DNA of 24,926 nt from Mycoplasmoidaceae bacterium (GTDB taxonomy: Bacteria; Bacillota_I; Bacilli_A; Mycoplasmatales; Mycoplasmoidaceae): the NCBI GenBank assembly GCA_024427105.1, contig JAKSVR010000010.1, positions 1 through 24,926 on the forward strand, in the 5' to 3' direction. Each line of letters opens with the position of its first letter. The stretch's first letter is position 1. Below are positions 1 through 9,764 of this stretch, one piece after another. The notes below the pieces were generated by a model, which worked only from the letters and a program-made list of their open reading frames with translations, was not told the origin of the DNA and did no database searches. The translations under genes and the position numbers were made by a program.

Positions 1-55
1 GAACTGACGAATACGAAGGTTGCAGCTTCGGACCTTACCGCTTGGCTAAGTCACC
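1..55 (-). tRNA. tRNA-Cys (anticodon GCA), partial, 3' part beyond window edge
   Basis: Read on the minus strand from 55 the sequence begins with acceptor strand GGTGACT, then TA, a D-arm (GCC...GGT with a G-T closing pair and the GCGGTAA loop), and an anticodon stem CGAAG/CTTCG enclosing loop CTGCAAC, so the anticodon is GCA. The variable region and the 5' side of the T-arm ending in GTTC follow before the window stops. The fold matches known bacterial tRNA-Cys. The local GC content is well above that of the surroundings, as expected for a stable RNA. It lies downstream of the replication gene block on the same strand. The missing part is the rest of the T-arm, the acceptor 3' strand and CCA. 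Confidence 0.9.
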
Positions 56-80
56 ATAAATATAAATAATACGTTTAATT

Positions 81-86
81 ATTATA
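81..86 (-). promoter_or_regulatory. possible -10 box for tRNA-Cys
   Basis: TATAAT on the minus strand, about 25 bases before the tRNA 5' end, in the 39-base gap after the exonuclease stop. No clear -35 is visible, which is common in mycoplasmas. The site is partly self-complementary, so its direction is ambiguous. The tRNA could instead be read through from the upstream gene. Confidence 0.35.
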
Positions 87-94
87 ATAGAAAT

Positions 95-970
95 CTATTT
101 TTTAGGTAAATGTTTTAATAAACTTGGTAATTTATAATCATTAACTAATTTAATAAAGTATTGTTGATCGAAATTGCCTTTAATAAATTCATCAATTTGT
201 TTACTAGTAAACAAATCTTTTTTAATTGTTGCAATTTTATAACATAATTCACCACTTGATCTACCATCAATAAATTTTTGAGCTTGAATAGCTGATAATT
301 GTGATAAGTTTTGGTAAATGTTAGCAAAACTACCATATTTTTTTAATAATTCTGCAGCAGACTTAGGCCCCATACCTTTTATTCCTGGAAAGTTATCAGA
401 CCCATCACCAACAATAGCTTTGTAGTCAACAACTTGGCAGGGATTTAAACCAAAATATAAATTTGCAAAATTACTTGGTTCATATCTAACTGTTTCACTA
501 ACACCAACCTTAAATAGATTAACACTTGTTAATTCATTAACAAGCTGTAGCATATCTTTATCTGAAGAAAAGACATCAACTTGAACTTGATTGTCATTCA
601 TTAATTTACAATAACTACCAATTAGATCATCGGCCTCAAAGCCTTCTTGACTTTCATGTTTAATACCAATTGCATCTAAAAATGAATGAACCATTGGCAA
701 TTGAACAAATAATTCAGCAGGCATTGGTTTACGATTTGCTTTATATTGATCAAGCATTTCAGAACGAAATGTATGCTTTGCATGATCAAATGCAACAAAA
801 CAATAATCATAATTATCTCTTTGTAAAAGAGTTAATACTGCTTTAGTAAATAAGTTAACAGCATTGGTTGGAGTTAAGTTATGTTCTTTATAATAAGGCA
901 ACATTTTAAATGTTGCTCAATATACACGATAGATTAAGGAGTTCCCGTCAATAACCATTGCTTTCTTCAT
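95..970 (-). CDS. 5'-3' exonuclease (DNA polymerase I N-terminal domain type)
   Basis: A 291-residue protein equivalent to the 5'-nuclease domain of DNA polymerase I without any polymerase domain, the stand-alone form usual in mollicutes. It is expected to remove RNA primers and flaps at Okazaki fragments. The ATG at 970 gives MKKAMVIDGNSLIYRVYWA, the family's N-terminal metal-binding segment, with Trp from TGA. Later come FDHAKHTFR, EADDLIG, SSDKDMLQLV and VGDGSDNFPGIKGMGPKSA, which supply the conserved acidic residues and the helix-hairpin-helix. An internal Met 22 codons downstream would delete the first catalytic Asp, so the upstream start is right. The start overlaps the dnaE stop by one base (TAATG), so translation is probably coupled. 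The pair matches the dnaE-exonuclease adjacency known from M. genitalium. Confidence 0.93.
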
Positions 971-3879
971 TATGCATTAACCTCCTTAAGTATTTTTTCA
1001 AGACGGAGTGAACGACCCGTCTTAGAAACAACACAATATAAATATTTGCCTTTTGCAAGTAACGGAGCTTCCGTAACATTATCTAGAACGTTATTAAATG
1101 TTACTGCATCAGAAATAGTCATTGTTTCATCTTCTAATGAAATAAATGCCATATTTGCTCCAGTTTTAGTTTTTATTTTTCTTAGTGAATTAATATAAAC
1201 TAGAGTTTTATATCTAACATATGGTTGAGCATTCTCTTTAATGTATGATAAAGTAAATGCATCCTTCATTAATTCTTGGTTTACTTCTTTTATTTCAATA
1301 ATTGGATGAGCAGCAAAAGCAATTCCTAAAATATCAAATTGTTCTTGGTTTTCTTTCTTACTTGTTTCTTTATTATCTTGAATCATTGTGTAAGTTATAT
1401 TTGATAGATAACCAAACTTAGGCGTGTATGTCTTAACGGCTTTAACAATTGATTCTAAACTTGCAATAATACTTGAACGATTTGGTAATTCTTTATTCTT
1501 AAAACAATCAAAGCAACCAGCTTTAGCTAAAATTTCAAGAGCTGATTGACCAACACCATTCTTTACTAAGTCTTTTATACAATCTTTGATTGTTGTTCAT
1601 TCTTTAACGGCTTGTCTGGCTACAATAATCTTTTCAATACCGGCTGCACCAATTCCTTTAATCGCTGCAAAACCAAAAATTATTTTTCCATCATAGATGC
1701 TAAAACCAACTTGACTGTGATTAATGTCTGGTTGTAAAACTGTAATGTCATTGTTCTTTGCTTCAATGACATAGGCTGTAGCCTTACTAGTTGGGTTGTA
1801 AGATAATAAACAAGCATAGAATTCATTTGGATAATAAGTTTTTAAATATGCTAGTTGGTAGCTAATAAGTGCATAAGCAATTGAGTGGCTATGGTTAAAA
1901 CCATAGCTTGCAAACTTAATTAAGTACATTCAAATTTCATTTGCCTTATTTTCACTATAACCATTTTTAACGGCACTACCAACGAACTCTTTTTCAATAT
2001 CCATTAACTTATCTAATTTCTTTTTAGAAATTGCACGACGGACAATGTCGGCTTGAGCAAGAGATCAATTAGCAACTATGCATAATACTTGAATAACTTG
2101 TTCTTGATAAATGATGATTCCGTATGTCGGTGCAAGAATATCTTTTAGTTTGTCATCAATATATTCAATACTATCGGGATTCTTCTTATTCTTTATATAT
2201 AAAGGTATGTTAGCCTGTGGGCCTGGTCTAAACAAAGCTGATGCAATAGAAATATCTTCAATACTCTTTGGTTGAATTTTCCTAACAACATTTGTCATTC
2301 CAGGAGATTCAAGTTGGAAGATACCTAATGTGTTTCCTAAACATAATTGTTTAAATACCTTTTGATCATCTAATGGAATTTCATTTATATCAAAACGTTT
2401 CTTTGCATGTTTATTGATTTCGTCAACACAATCATTAATAATACTTAGGTTGACTAAACCAAGTACATCCATTTTAATCAAACCACATGGTTCTACATAT
2501 TCCATCGAATATTGGATAGTATTAACCCCCTCACTTGAAAGAGTTGTTGGAACAACATCCTGTAATGGTTTGTTACAAATAACAATACCGGCAGCATGTG
2601 TTCCAATTTGACGAGGCATTCCCATAATGAACTTTGCAAGTTCAAATAGTTGTGGGTATTTCTTTTCATAATCTGCCACAACTTTCTTTTCTTTAATAAC
2701 TTCTTCAATATCTGTGTCAAAGAAATCAGAGATTGACTTACAAATCATATTAACAATTGATAAATCAATATCTAAAATTCTAGCTATGTCTCTGATTGCA
2801 GTTTTAATTTTAATTTTTTGAAAAGTAATAATGTGCCCAACTTTATCCTGGCCATACTTACTAAATAAGTAATCGATGACTTCTTGACGTCGGTTATCCA
2901 TGAAGTCAATATCAATATCTGGTTTAGTTTGACGGTGTGAATTTAGAAAACGCTCAAAAATTAAACCGTATTGCAACGGATCAATATTAGTGATCTCAAG
3001 CACGTATGACACAAGTGAACCGGCTGCTGAACCACGGCCTGGTCCTACCATAATATTGTTTTGCTTTGCAAAGGCAACATAATCCTGGACAACTAAGAAA
3101 TAGTCATCAAATCCCATTTTGTGGATAATGTCCAATTCATAATTAATTCTTTCAATATATTTTTTAGGAACCTTTTCACCAAGTCGTTTAATCAAACCTT
3201 GACGACATCGTTCTTGTAAAAGCAAATGAGAATTTTTCTTAGGATCAAATTGAACAAAGAAATTTTCTGTGTTAAGAGGAATGTTTAGATTTATCTCATT
3301 TAATAATTTATATGTTCTAGTTATTTGCTCGTCTGTAAATATTTCTTGTGCTTGCGCTTGTGTTAATAAATATTTATTTGCAATCTCTGGACTATCCTCA
3401 ATGTCTGAATACAAACAACTCTTGTTAATTGCTAATAGAGCTTTATATTTAGAAAAATCGCTTTTAGAGACGAATAACGACTCATGGATGGCTAAGTCTT
3501 CACAATTAACTCAATTTTTGAAACCAGGGGCTTTATTTTGGCTAATAAGGATAATGTGGTCTGACGCAAAGTCTTCAATCTTAAATGGTTTGTTGTGATT
3601 AATTGCGGAAGATAAATTGCATAAAATAATATATCCTGCATAATCGCGTGCAAGCAACACGTATTCCTTATTGTCTGCATGCACAGATAAACCAATAACT
3701 GGTTTCAAACCAACAGCAGTTGCTTTAGTATAAAACTCTAAAGCTCCATACATGACATTAACATCAACTAAACAAACATAATCTTGTTTGTTCGCGCGCG
3801 CATGTGCAATAATATCATCTATAGAAATAGATGACATAGCCATGCTATAGTGCGATCTCGTTTTGATGTTAATATACAT
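970..3879 (-). CDS. dnaE: DNA polymerase III alpha subunit, DnaE type
   Basis: A 969-residue replicative-type polymerase subunit, continuous once several TGA codons are read as Trp. Order: PHP domain (about 1-120, with TRSHYSM and GLKPVIG), polymerase core with GPGRGSAAGS (about 279-288), catalytic PDIDIDF (about 320-326) and KMDVLGL (about 469-475) holding the third acidic residue, then helix-hairpin-helix and a C-terminal OB-fold region (AFISLEDET). The usual TDH of an active PHP site reads VDVN here, so metal binding and proofreading by this domain look lost. No DEDD exonuclease domain is inserted, so this is DnaE and not PolC. It is shorter than the roughly 1160 residues of E. coli DnaE but normal for mycoplasmas. 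It follows a 61-residue gene by 8 bases and overlaps the exonuclease start by one base. In low-GC Gram-positives DnaE assists PolC on the lagging strand, so the pairing with a primer-removing nuclease makes sense. Confidence 0.96.
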
Positions 3880-3887
3880 AAAACCAA

Positions 3888-4073
3888 CTAAGCTTTAGTT
3901 CTAAGTATTTTCTTAATGATTGCGATCTTTTCTGGATTGGTTTCTTCGTAATTTAATTTATGAAGAAGTTCTTCTCTAGACAATTCACGTAATTCTTGTT
4001 CGAAGTCACTGATATCATCGACTTCAATTTTTTCAGTTAAATCAACTTTTACTTTTTCAATTTCCTTGCTCAT
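3888..4073 (-). CDS. small acidic hypothetical protein (61 aa)
   Basis: Not recognised. It is a 61-residue charged protein starting MSKEIEKVKVDL with no Cys or Trp and no membrane segment. The acidic N-terminal half (VDDISDFEQELRELSREEL) looks helical, and the C-terminus is basic (IIKKILRTKA). It is probably real: a good SD (AAGGAG, overlapping the end of the DHH gene) lies 6 bases before the ATG, and it sits 3 bases after that gene's stop and 8 bases before dnaE on the same strand. It may be a helper of DnaE or of the neighbouring phosphoesterase, but nothing in the sequence proves this. Confidence 0.75.
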   Translation of the reverse strand: MSKEIEKVKVDLTEKIEVDDISDFEQELRELSREELLHKLNYEETNPEKIAIIKKILRTKA

Positions 4074-4076
4074 AAT

Positions 4077-5063
4077 TTACTCCTTGTTTTCTCCTAAGTT
4101 TGGGATGTTTGCTTTCAAATATTCTTTTATATCATTTATGATCATCCTAAATTCTCTTCGCTTCTTTATGGTGACTCCGGCTGCTAATTTATGCCCACCA
4201 CCATGATACTTCTCTGCAATTTGATTAACTGGAAGTTTGGTGGATCGGAGAGAACCTTTTCAAACTTTTAGAACATCATCGTAATAGAAAGTTAGCCAGA
4301 TGTTCATTCCCTTAATGTTATTAAGGACATGGACCATACTCATCCGCAATTTTACCCCATAACGATCAAATGAGTTTTTGCCAAGCTTTGCTCATGCAAG
4401 TCCAAGATCTTTATCAAAGCGAGCACGCTTAAGTACATAAGTTGAGAATCTTGTTTGATCAACATCTTTTAGATAGATGGCATCATGAACTTTTTTTCGA
4501 TTGCATCCTTTTTCAACAAGTTTGCTTGCAATAGCATAAGTCTTTGGGGTGACAGATGAATACAAGAATCGACCAGTATCAGTTAGCAAACCAGCATATA
4601 AACAATTACATGTTGGAATTAAGATTGAGTTATAGTCTCATTCGAACAATAGTTCGGCAATCATTTCGGCTGTTGCACAGTAAGAATCATCAACTCATTC
4701 ATAATCTGCAACAGTTTCTAGTTTAGGGTGATGATCAATTCTTACTAGTTCACGGCAATAGTTATGACGACCAGATCAAATCCGACTAGCATTAGCTGTA
4801 TCAAGAATAATTCCTAAAGAATTAGATAAGAAATCATTAGGAACATGTTTCTTATCAAAGTAAAAGAAGTTACTTTGGAATTGACTACTTAAAGTATCTA
4901 GTCCAATAATTCGTACATCTTTAGATGGATACTTAGCTTTTAAAAAATATAGTAGACCATAGCTTGATCCAAGAGCATCTAAGTCAGGCAATTCATGGAA
5001 AAAGATGGCAATATTTTCATATTGTTCGATCTTTTTAACGATTGTATCCTTTATGCCAACCAT
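4077..5063 (-). CDS. nrnA: DHH-family phosphoesterase (NrnA / MgpA type)
   Basis: A 328-residue DHH/DHHA1 phosphoesterase, the family that degrades nanoRNA oligonucleotides and, in some members, pAp or cyclic dinucleotide products. The N-terminal metal site is FFHELPDLDALGSS, the DHH motif is RIDHHPKLE (about residue 107), then GLLTDTGRF, and the DHHA1 substrate-binding motif GGGHKLAAG is near the C-terminus. All expected motifs are present, so it should be active and cytoplasmic. Several TGA Trp codons interrupt the frame under the standard code. The start codon overlaps the thiI stop by one base (TAATG), and the SD of the next small gene lies in its last codons. The exact substrate cannot be decided from sequence, and the gene symbol is by family resemblance. 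Confidence 0.88.
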
Positions 5064-6259
5064 TAGATGAACTCCTTTTTGATATGCTTGCCAATTACCC
5101 GGTTATATATGGTGTCTATTAATAATAGTTCCTTTTCTAGGGCTTGTGCCTTTTCCAAACTTGGTTTTGTTATTGGGTTTGCAGGCACAAACATACTACA
5201 TGCATCTGGGTATGGAAGTATAGATATATTATAAGTATTTAATTTTTCTGCTAAAGTGATAATTTCAATTTTATCGTATGTTAATAATGGCCTTAGAACA
5301 ACTACGTTGTCTAAGACTGAAGAAATTGTTGTCATACTTTCAATTGTCTGACTGGCAACTTGTCCTAAAGACTCGCCAGTTGCCATAGCATCATAGTGTT
5401 GAGTTTTAACTAAATGTTGCGCAATTCTAAAGAAATACCTACGCATGATAGTGATCTGATAACTATGATTAGTGATATGCGCAATCTCATGTTGTAAATC
5501 GGTAAATTTGCACACGTATAAGATAGGTTTTTCTAATTTACCATCAAGAGTGATTTGTTTAATTAAAGAGCGAACTTTATCTTCAGCCTTCTTCGAAGTA
5601 TGAGGAGGCGAAACAAAAGTTAAGAAATCAACATGAAAACCTTTCTTCATTAATAATGAAGCAGCTACTGGTGAATCAATTCCACCAGAAATTAACATTA
5701 ACACACGACCATTAATTCCTAGCGGGAAACCACCACGGCCTTTTTCTTTATTAAAATAAACAATGAAACAATCATCTTTGATTTCAACATTAACTGTCAA
5801 GTCAGGTTTATGAATGTTGACTTTCATATTCTTAAATTCTTTAAGAAGATACCCACCAAGTTGTTTAGAAAATTCCATTGAGTCAGTCGGATATTTTTTA
5901 TCACTGCGTTTTGTTATTACTTTAAAAGTTTGTTTTTTATTTTCAATAGTTGTTTTTAAATACGCATGTAATTTATTTAGGTCACGTTCTGTTTTGTGAG
6001 CTTCAATAACATAAGCAATGCCAGGAATGGCTTTAACAATATCAAAAACTTTTATATATTTAGTTGAAGGAATATGACTAATAGTCATAAAGTCATATTT
6101 AAAATCAATCCTAATTGTTTTGAATTCTACTAAAGCTTTCTTAACATTATTACATAAACATCTAGCAAACTCTCTACGGTTTTTTCCTTTGAGAGTTAGC
6201 TCACCATATTTGATGTATATTAATTTTTCTACTTTAGTAGTCCCACTTCTTTTAGTCAT
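5063..6259 (-). CDS. thiI: tRNA 4-thiouridine synthase ThiI, without rhodanese domain
   Basis: A 398-residue ThiI, which adenylates U8 of tRNA and inserts sulfur. Order: N-terminal ferredoxin-like part with IYIKYGELTLKGKNRREF (about 14-31), THUMP domain to about 170, and a PP-loop ATP pyrophosphatase domain starting at LMLISGGIDSPVAASLL (about 187-203). A later segment LPYPDACSMFVPANPITKP is typical of the family. It ends without the C-terminal rhodanese domain of E. coli ThiI, as in Bacillus and other Firmicutes, where a cysteine desulfurase delivers the sulfur; no desulfurase is in this window. The start at 6259 has a GAGGA about 9 bases upstream, inside the previous gene, which it overlaps by 31 bases. 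The frame contains no TGA, unlike most neighbours. Confidence 0.94.
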   Translation of the reverse strand: MTKRSGTTKVEKLIYIKYGELTLKGKNRREFARCLCNNVKKALVEFKTIRIDFKYDFMTISHIPSTKYIKVFDIVKAIPGIAYVIEAHKTERDLNKLHAYLKTTIENKKQTFKVITKRSDKKYPTDSMEFSKQLGGYLLKEFKNMKVNIHKPDLTVNVEIKDDCFIVYFNKEKGRGGFPLGINGRVLMLISGGIDSPVAASLLMKKGFHVDFLTFVSPPHTSKKAEDKVRSLIKQITLDGKLEKPILYVCKFTDLQHEIAHITNHSYQITIMRRYFFRIAQHLVKTQHYDAMATGESLGQVASQTIESMTTISSVLDNVVVLRPLLTYDKIEIITLAEKLNTYNISILPYPDACSMFVPANPITKPSLEKAQALEKELLLIDTIYNRVIGKHIKKEFI

Positions 6260-7086
6260 TTCTTATCATCCTCAGTCATATCAGGAGAAATACCAGTCTT
6301 GATATATCTACGATATCAAGTTCGTGCTGGTTCAATTACTTCTTTTTCAAAACGATCAAAGCTTGAAATCTTAATTCCTTTCATAACTACTTCATGTTCT
6401 TCAATTTTAAAATCTTCTGGATGAACATAATCTTCTTTGTTTAAAAAACAAACTGCAAACATTCCTTTGTTTACTTTTCTTAAGAAAAGATACAAACCAA
6501 TTTGGCACATATATTCTTGACTAATTTTAAAATTACCTTGGTTGTCATATCAACTAAGTTTCTTTTTACCAATTTCTTTGACTAATGGATAACCATGGTT
6601 ATCCTTTTGCATTCTTAATAAACCTTTTTCTGTTTTATAAACAAATGCATCAATTGATGTGGTTTTAATTTCTAACATTGGTTTCTCTGACTTATAGTCA
6701 AGATTGCCACTTTCATCTATTGGTTCACCATCAGGAATTCCACCAAAGATATCATCAACATCTTTAAAAACATCTCATTTAACTTCTGATGGAATGTAAT
6801 CTTTAAATTTAACATTTAATCTTTCTGATACATAAGCGCGAACCTTTGGTTCAATATACATTCCTAATTTAGCAACTGTTGGATCAATAGGTTCAGTGTA
6901 TATTCCAACCATAATGCACCATTGTTTAAATGGTGAAGCATATTTATTTGTTCCAATAACTGATGATAATCTTGTTCCAGTAATTTTTTTAAACTTAAAG
7001 CTGTTAGCTTTAATATATTCTGGAGTTAATTCAAGACGATCATCCTTGATTACAAAATCTGTGTTTAATTGTCTAATAAATGGCAT
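6229..7086 (-). CDS. YqaJ / lambda-exonuclease-like PD-(D/E)XK nuclease
   Basis: A 285-residue protein with the signatures of the YqaJ recombinase nuclease family. An N-terminal GTRLSSVIGTNKYASPFKQW segment (about 38-57) resembles the family's G-x-S-x-x-x-x-x-G-x-x-x-x-x-S-P-x-x-x-W start. GIPDGEP supplies the metal-binding Asp, LEIKTTS supplies the E-x-K, and QEYMCQIGLY resembles the Q-x-x-x-Y motif of lambda-type exonucleases. The frame includes TGA Trp codons. The C-terminus overlaps thiI by 31 bases. No RecT/Bet-type annealing protein lies nearby, which is unusual for a phage-derived pair, so it may be a domesticated nuclease. The biological role (repair, recombination, or nucleotide scavenging from foreign DNA) is inferred only from fold. 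The ATG has no SD, with a TATAAT 15 bases upstream. Confidence 0.75.
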
Positions 7087-7089
7087 AAT

Positions 7090-7120
7090 AATATTTTTAG
7101 TATTATATACTAAAAATATT
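7090..7120. repeat. 13-bp perfect inverted repeat enclosing a -10 box
   Basis: Left arm 7090-7102 (AATATTTTTAGTA), loop TTATA 7103-7107, right arm 7108-7120 (TACTAAAAATATT), with no mismatch. It fills the 36-base gap between the RluA-family gene and the YqaJ-like gene. On the minus strand it contains TATAAT (7107-7102), the best -10 for the YqaJ-like gene, giving a predicted leader of only about 8 bases and no SD. It could be an operator, a weak AT-only terminator for the upstream gene, or both. Confidence 0.6.
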
Positions 7121-7122
7121 TA

Positions 7123-8058
7123 CTATAGTAATTTAGTATTGATTTTAACTTCTTTACCTTTAAGGTAATTTAAGCTTTTAGCATCGGTTGTGAAATTAAA
7201 AACTAATCTATAAGCAATTAATGCTTGTGATTTGAAATTAGTTTTCTTATTTATTTCTTTAGAAATATATTTTTGTTCACCAACTAATGGATGACCAATA
7301 AAAGACATGTGAGCACGAATCTGATGAGTTCGTCCAGTTAGTAATTCAATTTCTAGTAAACTAACATCTTGCTTTGCATCATACTTTAATACTTTATATT
7401 TAGTTGCAATATATTTACCATCATTTGATGATTGAGTAGAAATTTTAACAATGTTACTATTTGTAGGTTTAGTTCAGTATGCTTCCAACAATTGTGATTG
7501 TTGCGGCATCTTTCCATAAACTAAACATTGATAGTATTTATCAATCTCACGATCTTTTATTTTTTGACTTAGAACAACTGATGCTTCATGATTCTTAGCA
7601 ATCATTACTAGTCCACTTGTATTGAAATCAATACGATGAACTAGACAAGGTTCAAAATGATTTTCATTTTTGGGTGCTCATTTGCCTTTGGCAAATAAAT
7701 ATTTTTTTGCACGATTAATAAGTGTATCAGCTAATTCTTCTTTTTCATCATTAACTAAAAGTTTGACTGGTTTATTGACAATCAATAAATTGTCATCTTC
7801 ATAAACAACATCAAGTTGATCATGAGCCAATTTTCAATTATCTTTTTTATTAGATTCTAAATCTTGATTTAGAAAGAGCTTGATTTCATCGCCAAGTTGT
7901 AAACGATAATCAAACTTTGGTTTCTTACCATTAACTTTAACTTTGTTAGTGCGAATAGCTTTGAAAATGAATGGCTTAGATAAATGTGGAAATAACTTCA
8001 TCAAGAAGTTATCTAAACGAATATTTGTATCATTTTCTTTTACGTTAATTATTTTCAT
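7123..8058 (-). CDS. rluD: RluA/RluD-family 23S rRNA pseudouridine synthase
   Basis: A 311-residue enzyme converting specific uridines of 23S rRNA (or tRNA) to pseudouridine. Residues about 1-70 form an S4 RNA-binding domain (RLDNFLMKLFPHLSKPFIFKAI...VKVNG). The catalytic domain has HRIDFNTSGLV with the nucleophilic Asp at about 144, and later LLTGRTHQIRAHMSFIGHPLVGE. The family is certain; the target position, and so the exact member (RluD, RluC or other), is not. It starts inside the end of the methyltransferase gene, overlapping by 14 bases, without a clear SD, so translation is probably coupled. Both partners modify stable RNA. TGA Trp codons interrupt it under the standard code. Confidence 0.88.
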
Positions 8059-8830
8059 GATCTAAATAAAAAGCAACAATACTTGCAGCAACAGATGCAT
8101 TCAATGATTCGACATCTTTATTCAATGGAATCTTAATGATTGTTGAACATTTGTTCAGCACTTGTTCAGGCAATCCGTGGCCTTCGTTACCAATGATAAA
8201 ACAATTATTCTTTTTGTTTTGATATCTATAGATATCAATTGCTCGACTATTATTAGCCATGGCTAATAAGTTCGTATTATTTGTCTTAGCATATTGTAAA
8301 AAATAATCAAATGAATTAAATCTTTCAGTTTGAATTTTGAAAACATATCCCATCGAAGCACGAATAGTTTCGGGGTGATATAAATCACAACAATTTCCTA
8401 GAAGGAAAATTCCTTTAATATTAAAACCTAGGCAACTACGAATTACAGCACCAAGATTATGTGGATTTTGTAAATCATATAAAGCGATGTAATTACTATT
8501 TTTATCATAGATTATTTTATTCTTATTTGGTCTAAAGACACAAATAATGCCATCAGGAGATTTTAAACCTGATGTGGCATTAAAAATTGAATTGGGACAT
8601 AAGTTAATCTTGTCATCAAACTTATGCAATAATCTTTTATTTTCCATTAAAAAATCATTAGTAACAAAAATTGCTTCAATGTTTTTAGAATCAATTGATT
8701 CTAGAACTGTTAAAAATATCTTTTTTGTTTCAACAACAGCAAGGTTTTCTTGACGACGTTGTTTTGAATCATTGAGTAATTTCTTTACTCACTTAATTGA
8801 TTTATTGGTAAATGATTCAATCTTTTTCAT
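8045..8830 (-). CDS. TrmH/SpoU-family RNA 2'-O-methyltransferase
   Basis: A 261-residue SPOUT methyltransferase that would methylate a ribose 2'-OH in rRNA or tRNA using S-adenosylmethionine. The N-terminal 110 residues resemble the substrate-binding domain (KKLLNDSKQRRQENLAVVETKK). The knotted catalytic domain has motif 1 NPHNLGAVIR (about 122-131), motif 2 GNEGHGLP (about 214-221) and motif 3 IPLNKDVESLNASVAASI (about 234-251). The start at 8830 restores the whole N-terminal domain; a Met at 8647 would remove it, and the stretch between carries only one TGA Trp codon. No SD precedes the ATG. A TATAAT lies 16 bases upstream in the divergent promoter region. The substrate position is unknown. 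Confidence 0.88.
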
Positions 8831-8855
8831 ATATATTTATAATAATATTATAAGT
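8831..8855. promoter_or_regulatory. divergent overlapping promoters, 25-base intergenic region
   Basis: Only 25 bases separate two divergent ATGs (8830 minus, 8856 plus). The plus strand has TATAAT at 8838-8843, 12 bases before its ATG. The minus strand has TATAAT at 8852-8847, 16 bases before its ATG. The -10 boxes interlock, so polymerase could occupy only one at a time. Neither start has an SD, and the predicted leaders are about 5 and 9 bases. Confidence 0.6.
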
Positions 8856-9764
8856 ATGAAACAATACGACATTGCAATAATCGGTGGAGGTCCAGCTGGG
8901 CTTTATGCTCATTATTATGCTCACCAAAAAGGCTTTAGTTCAATATTAATTGAAGCTAATGATGAACTTGGTGGACAACCAACAATTTTATATCCTGCTA
9001 AAACAATTCATGATTACCCTGATTATGAAAATATTAAAGCTAGTGAATTAATGAATTTATTCATTAAGAAAGCAAAATACCCTGACATTATTAAAAAAAC
9101 TACAGTTTTAAGAATTGAACAAACTGATGGAGGTTATAAATTGATAACCAATGCTGAACCAATTAATGCAAAGTTTGTTATTATTGCAACAGGTGGGGGC
9201 TTCTTTAATTTTATTAAGATTGATGGTGTGGAATCTAAAAAAATACACTATTGCGTACAAGATCTTAATTTGTATAAAAACAAAAAAGTTATTATTGCCG
9301 GTGGTGGTGATGCGGCAATTGACTGAGCAACAGAAATTCTTAAAAGAAAATTGACAAAAGATTTGTCAATTGTTCATCGTCGTAATGAGTTCCGTGCTGC
9401 ACCAACAAAAATTGAATCTCTAAAAAAATATAAGTTTAAAACTTATTTAAATAAAACTTCAAAAGTTATTTCTGAAAATCAATTAGAAATAGTTGACAAA
9501 GAAAGTGGAAAACAAGAAATTTTAAGCTTTGATTATCTAATTGTCCAATATGGACAAACATATTCATTATCTGATAACCAACTATTAAAACCTTTCAACT
9601 TGGATTTGCAAAACAGAATTAAAGTTGATGCAAACTGTCGAACTAACATGGGGCATATTTATGCTATTGGCAATGTCGCTAGTTTTGAAGATAAGCCAAG
9701 GCTTATTCATGTTGCTATTTCTGATGCTAAGAAAGCAATTGATGATATTTTAAATTATGAATAA
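8856..9764 (+). CDS. ferredoxin/flavodoxin--NADP+ reductase, type 2 (YumC-like; thioredoxin-reductase-like fold)
   Basis: A 302-residue FAD/NAD(P)H flavoprotein. The FAD motif is IAIIGGGPAGLYA (about 6-18), then the ELGGQPTILYPAKTIHDYP stretch typical of YumC-type reductases, the pyridine-nucleotide motif IIAGGGDAAIDWA (about 146-158), VHRRNEFRA, and the C-terminal IYAIGNVA FAD motif. No redox-active CxxC sits between the two nucleotide motifs, so a classical thioredoxin reductase is unlikely. It probably passes electrons between NADPH and a small iron-sulfur or flavin carrier. An upstream in-frame Met at 8772 lies antisense within the methyltransferase gene and adds a non-homologous leader, so 8856 is chosen. 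The stop overlaps the miaA start by 8 bases. Confidence 0.85.

Noticed and set aside
1..69. Open frame at the window start reading rightward to TAA
   Set aside because: The minus strand folds as tRNA-Cys with anticodon GCA in the right place, which explains the high GC content; the open frame is a by-product.
8772..8855. Upstream start for the reductase adding 28 residues
   Set aside because: It lies antisense in the methyltransferase gene and upstream of the best -10 box, and the added residues do not belong to the family.
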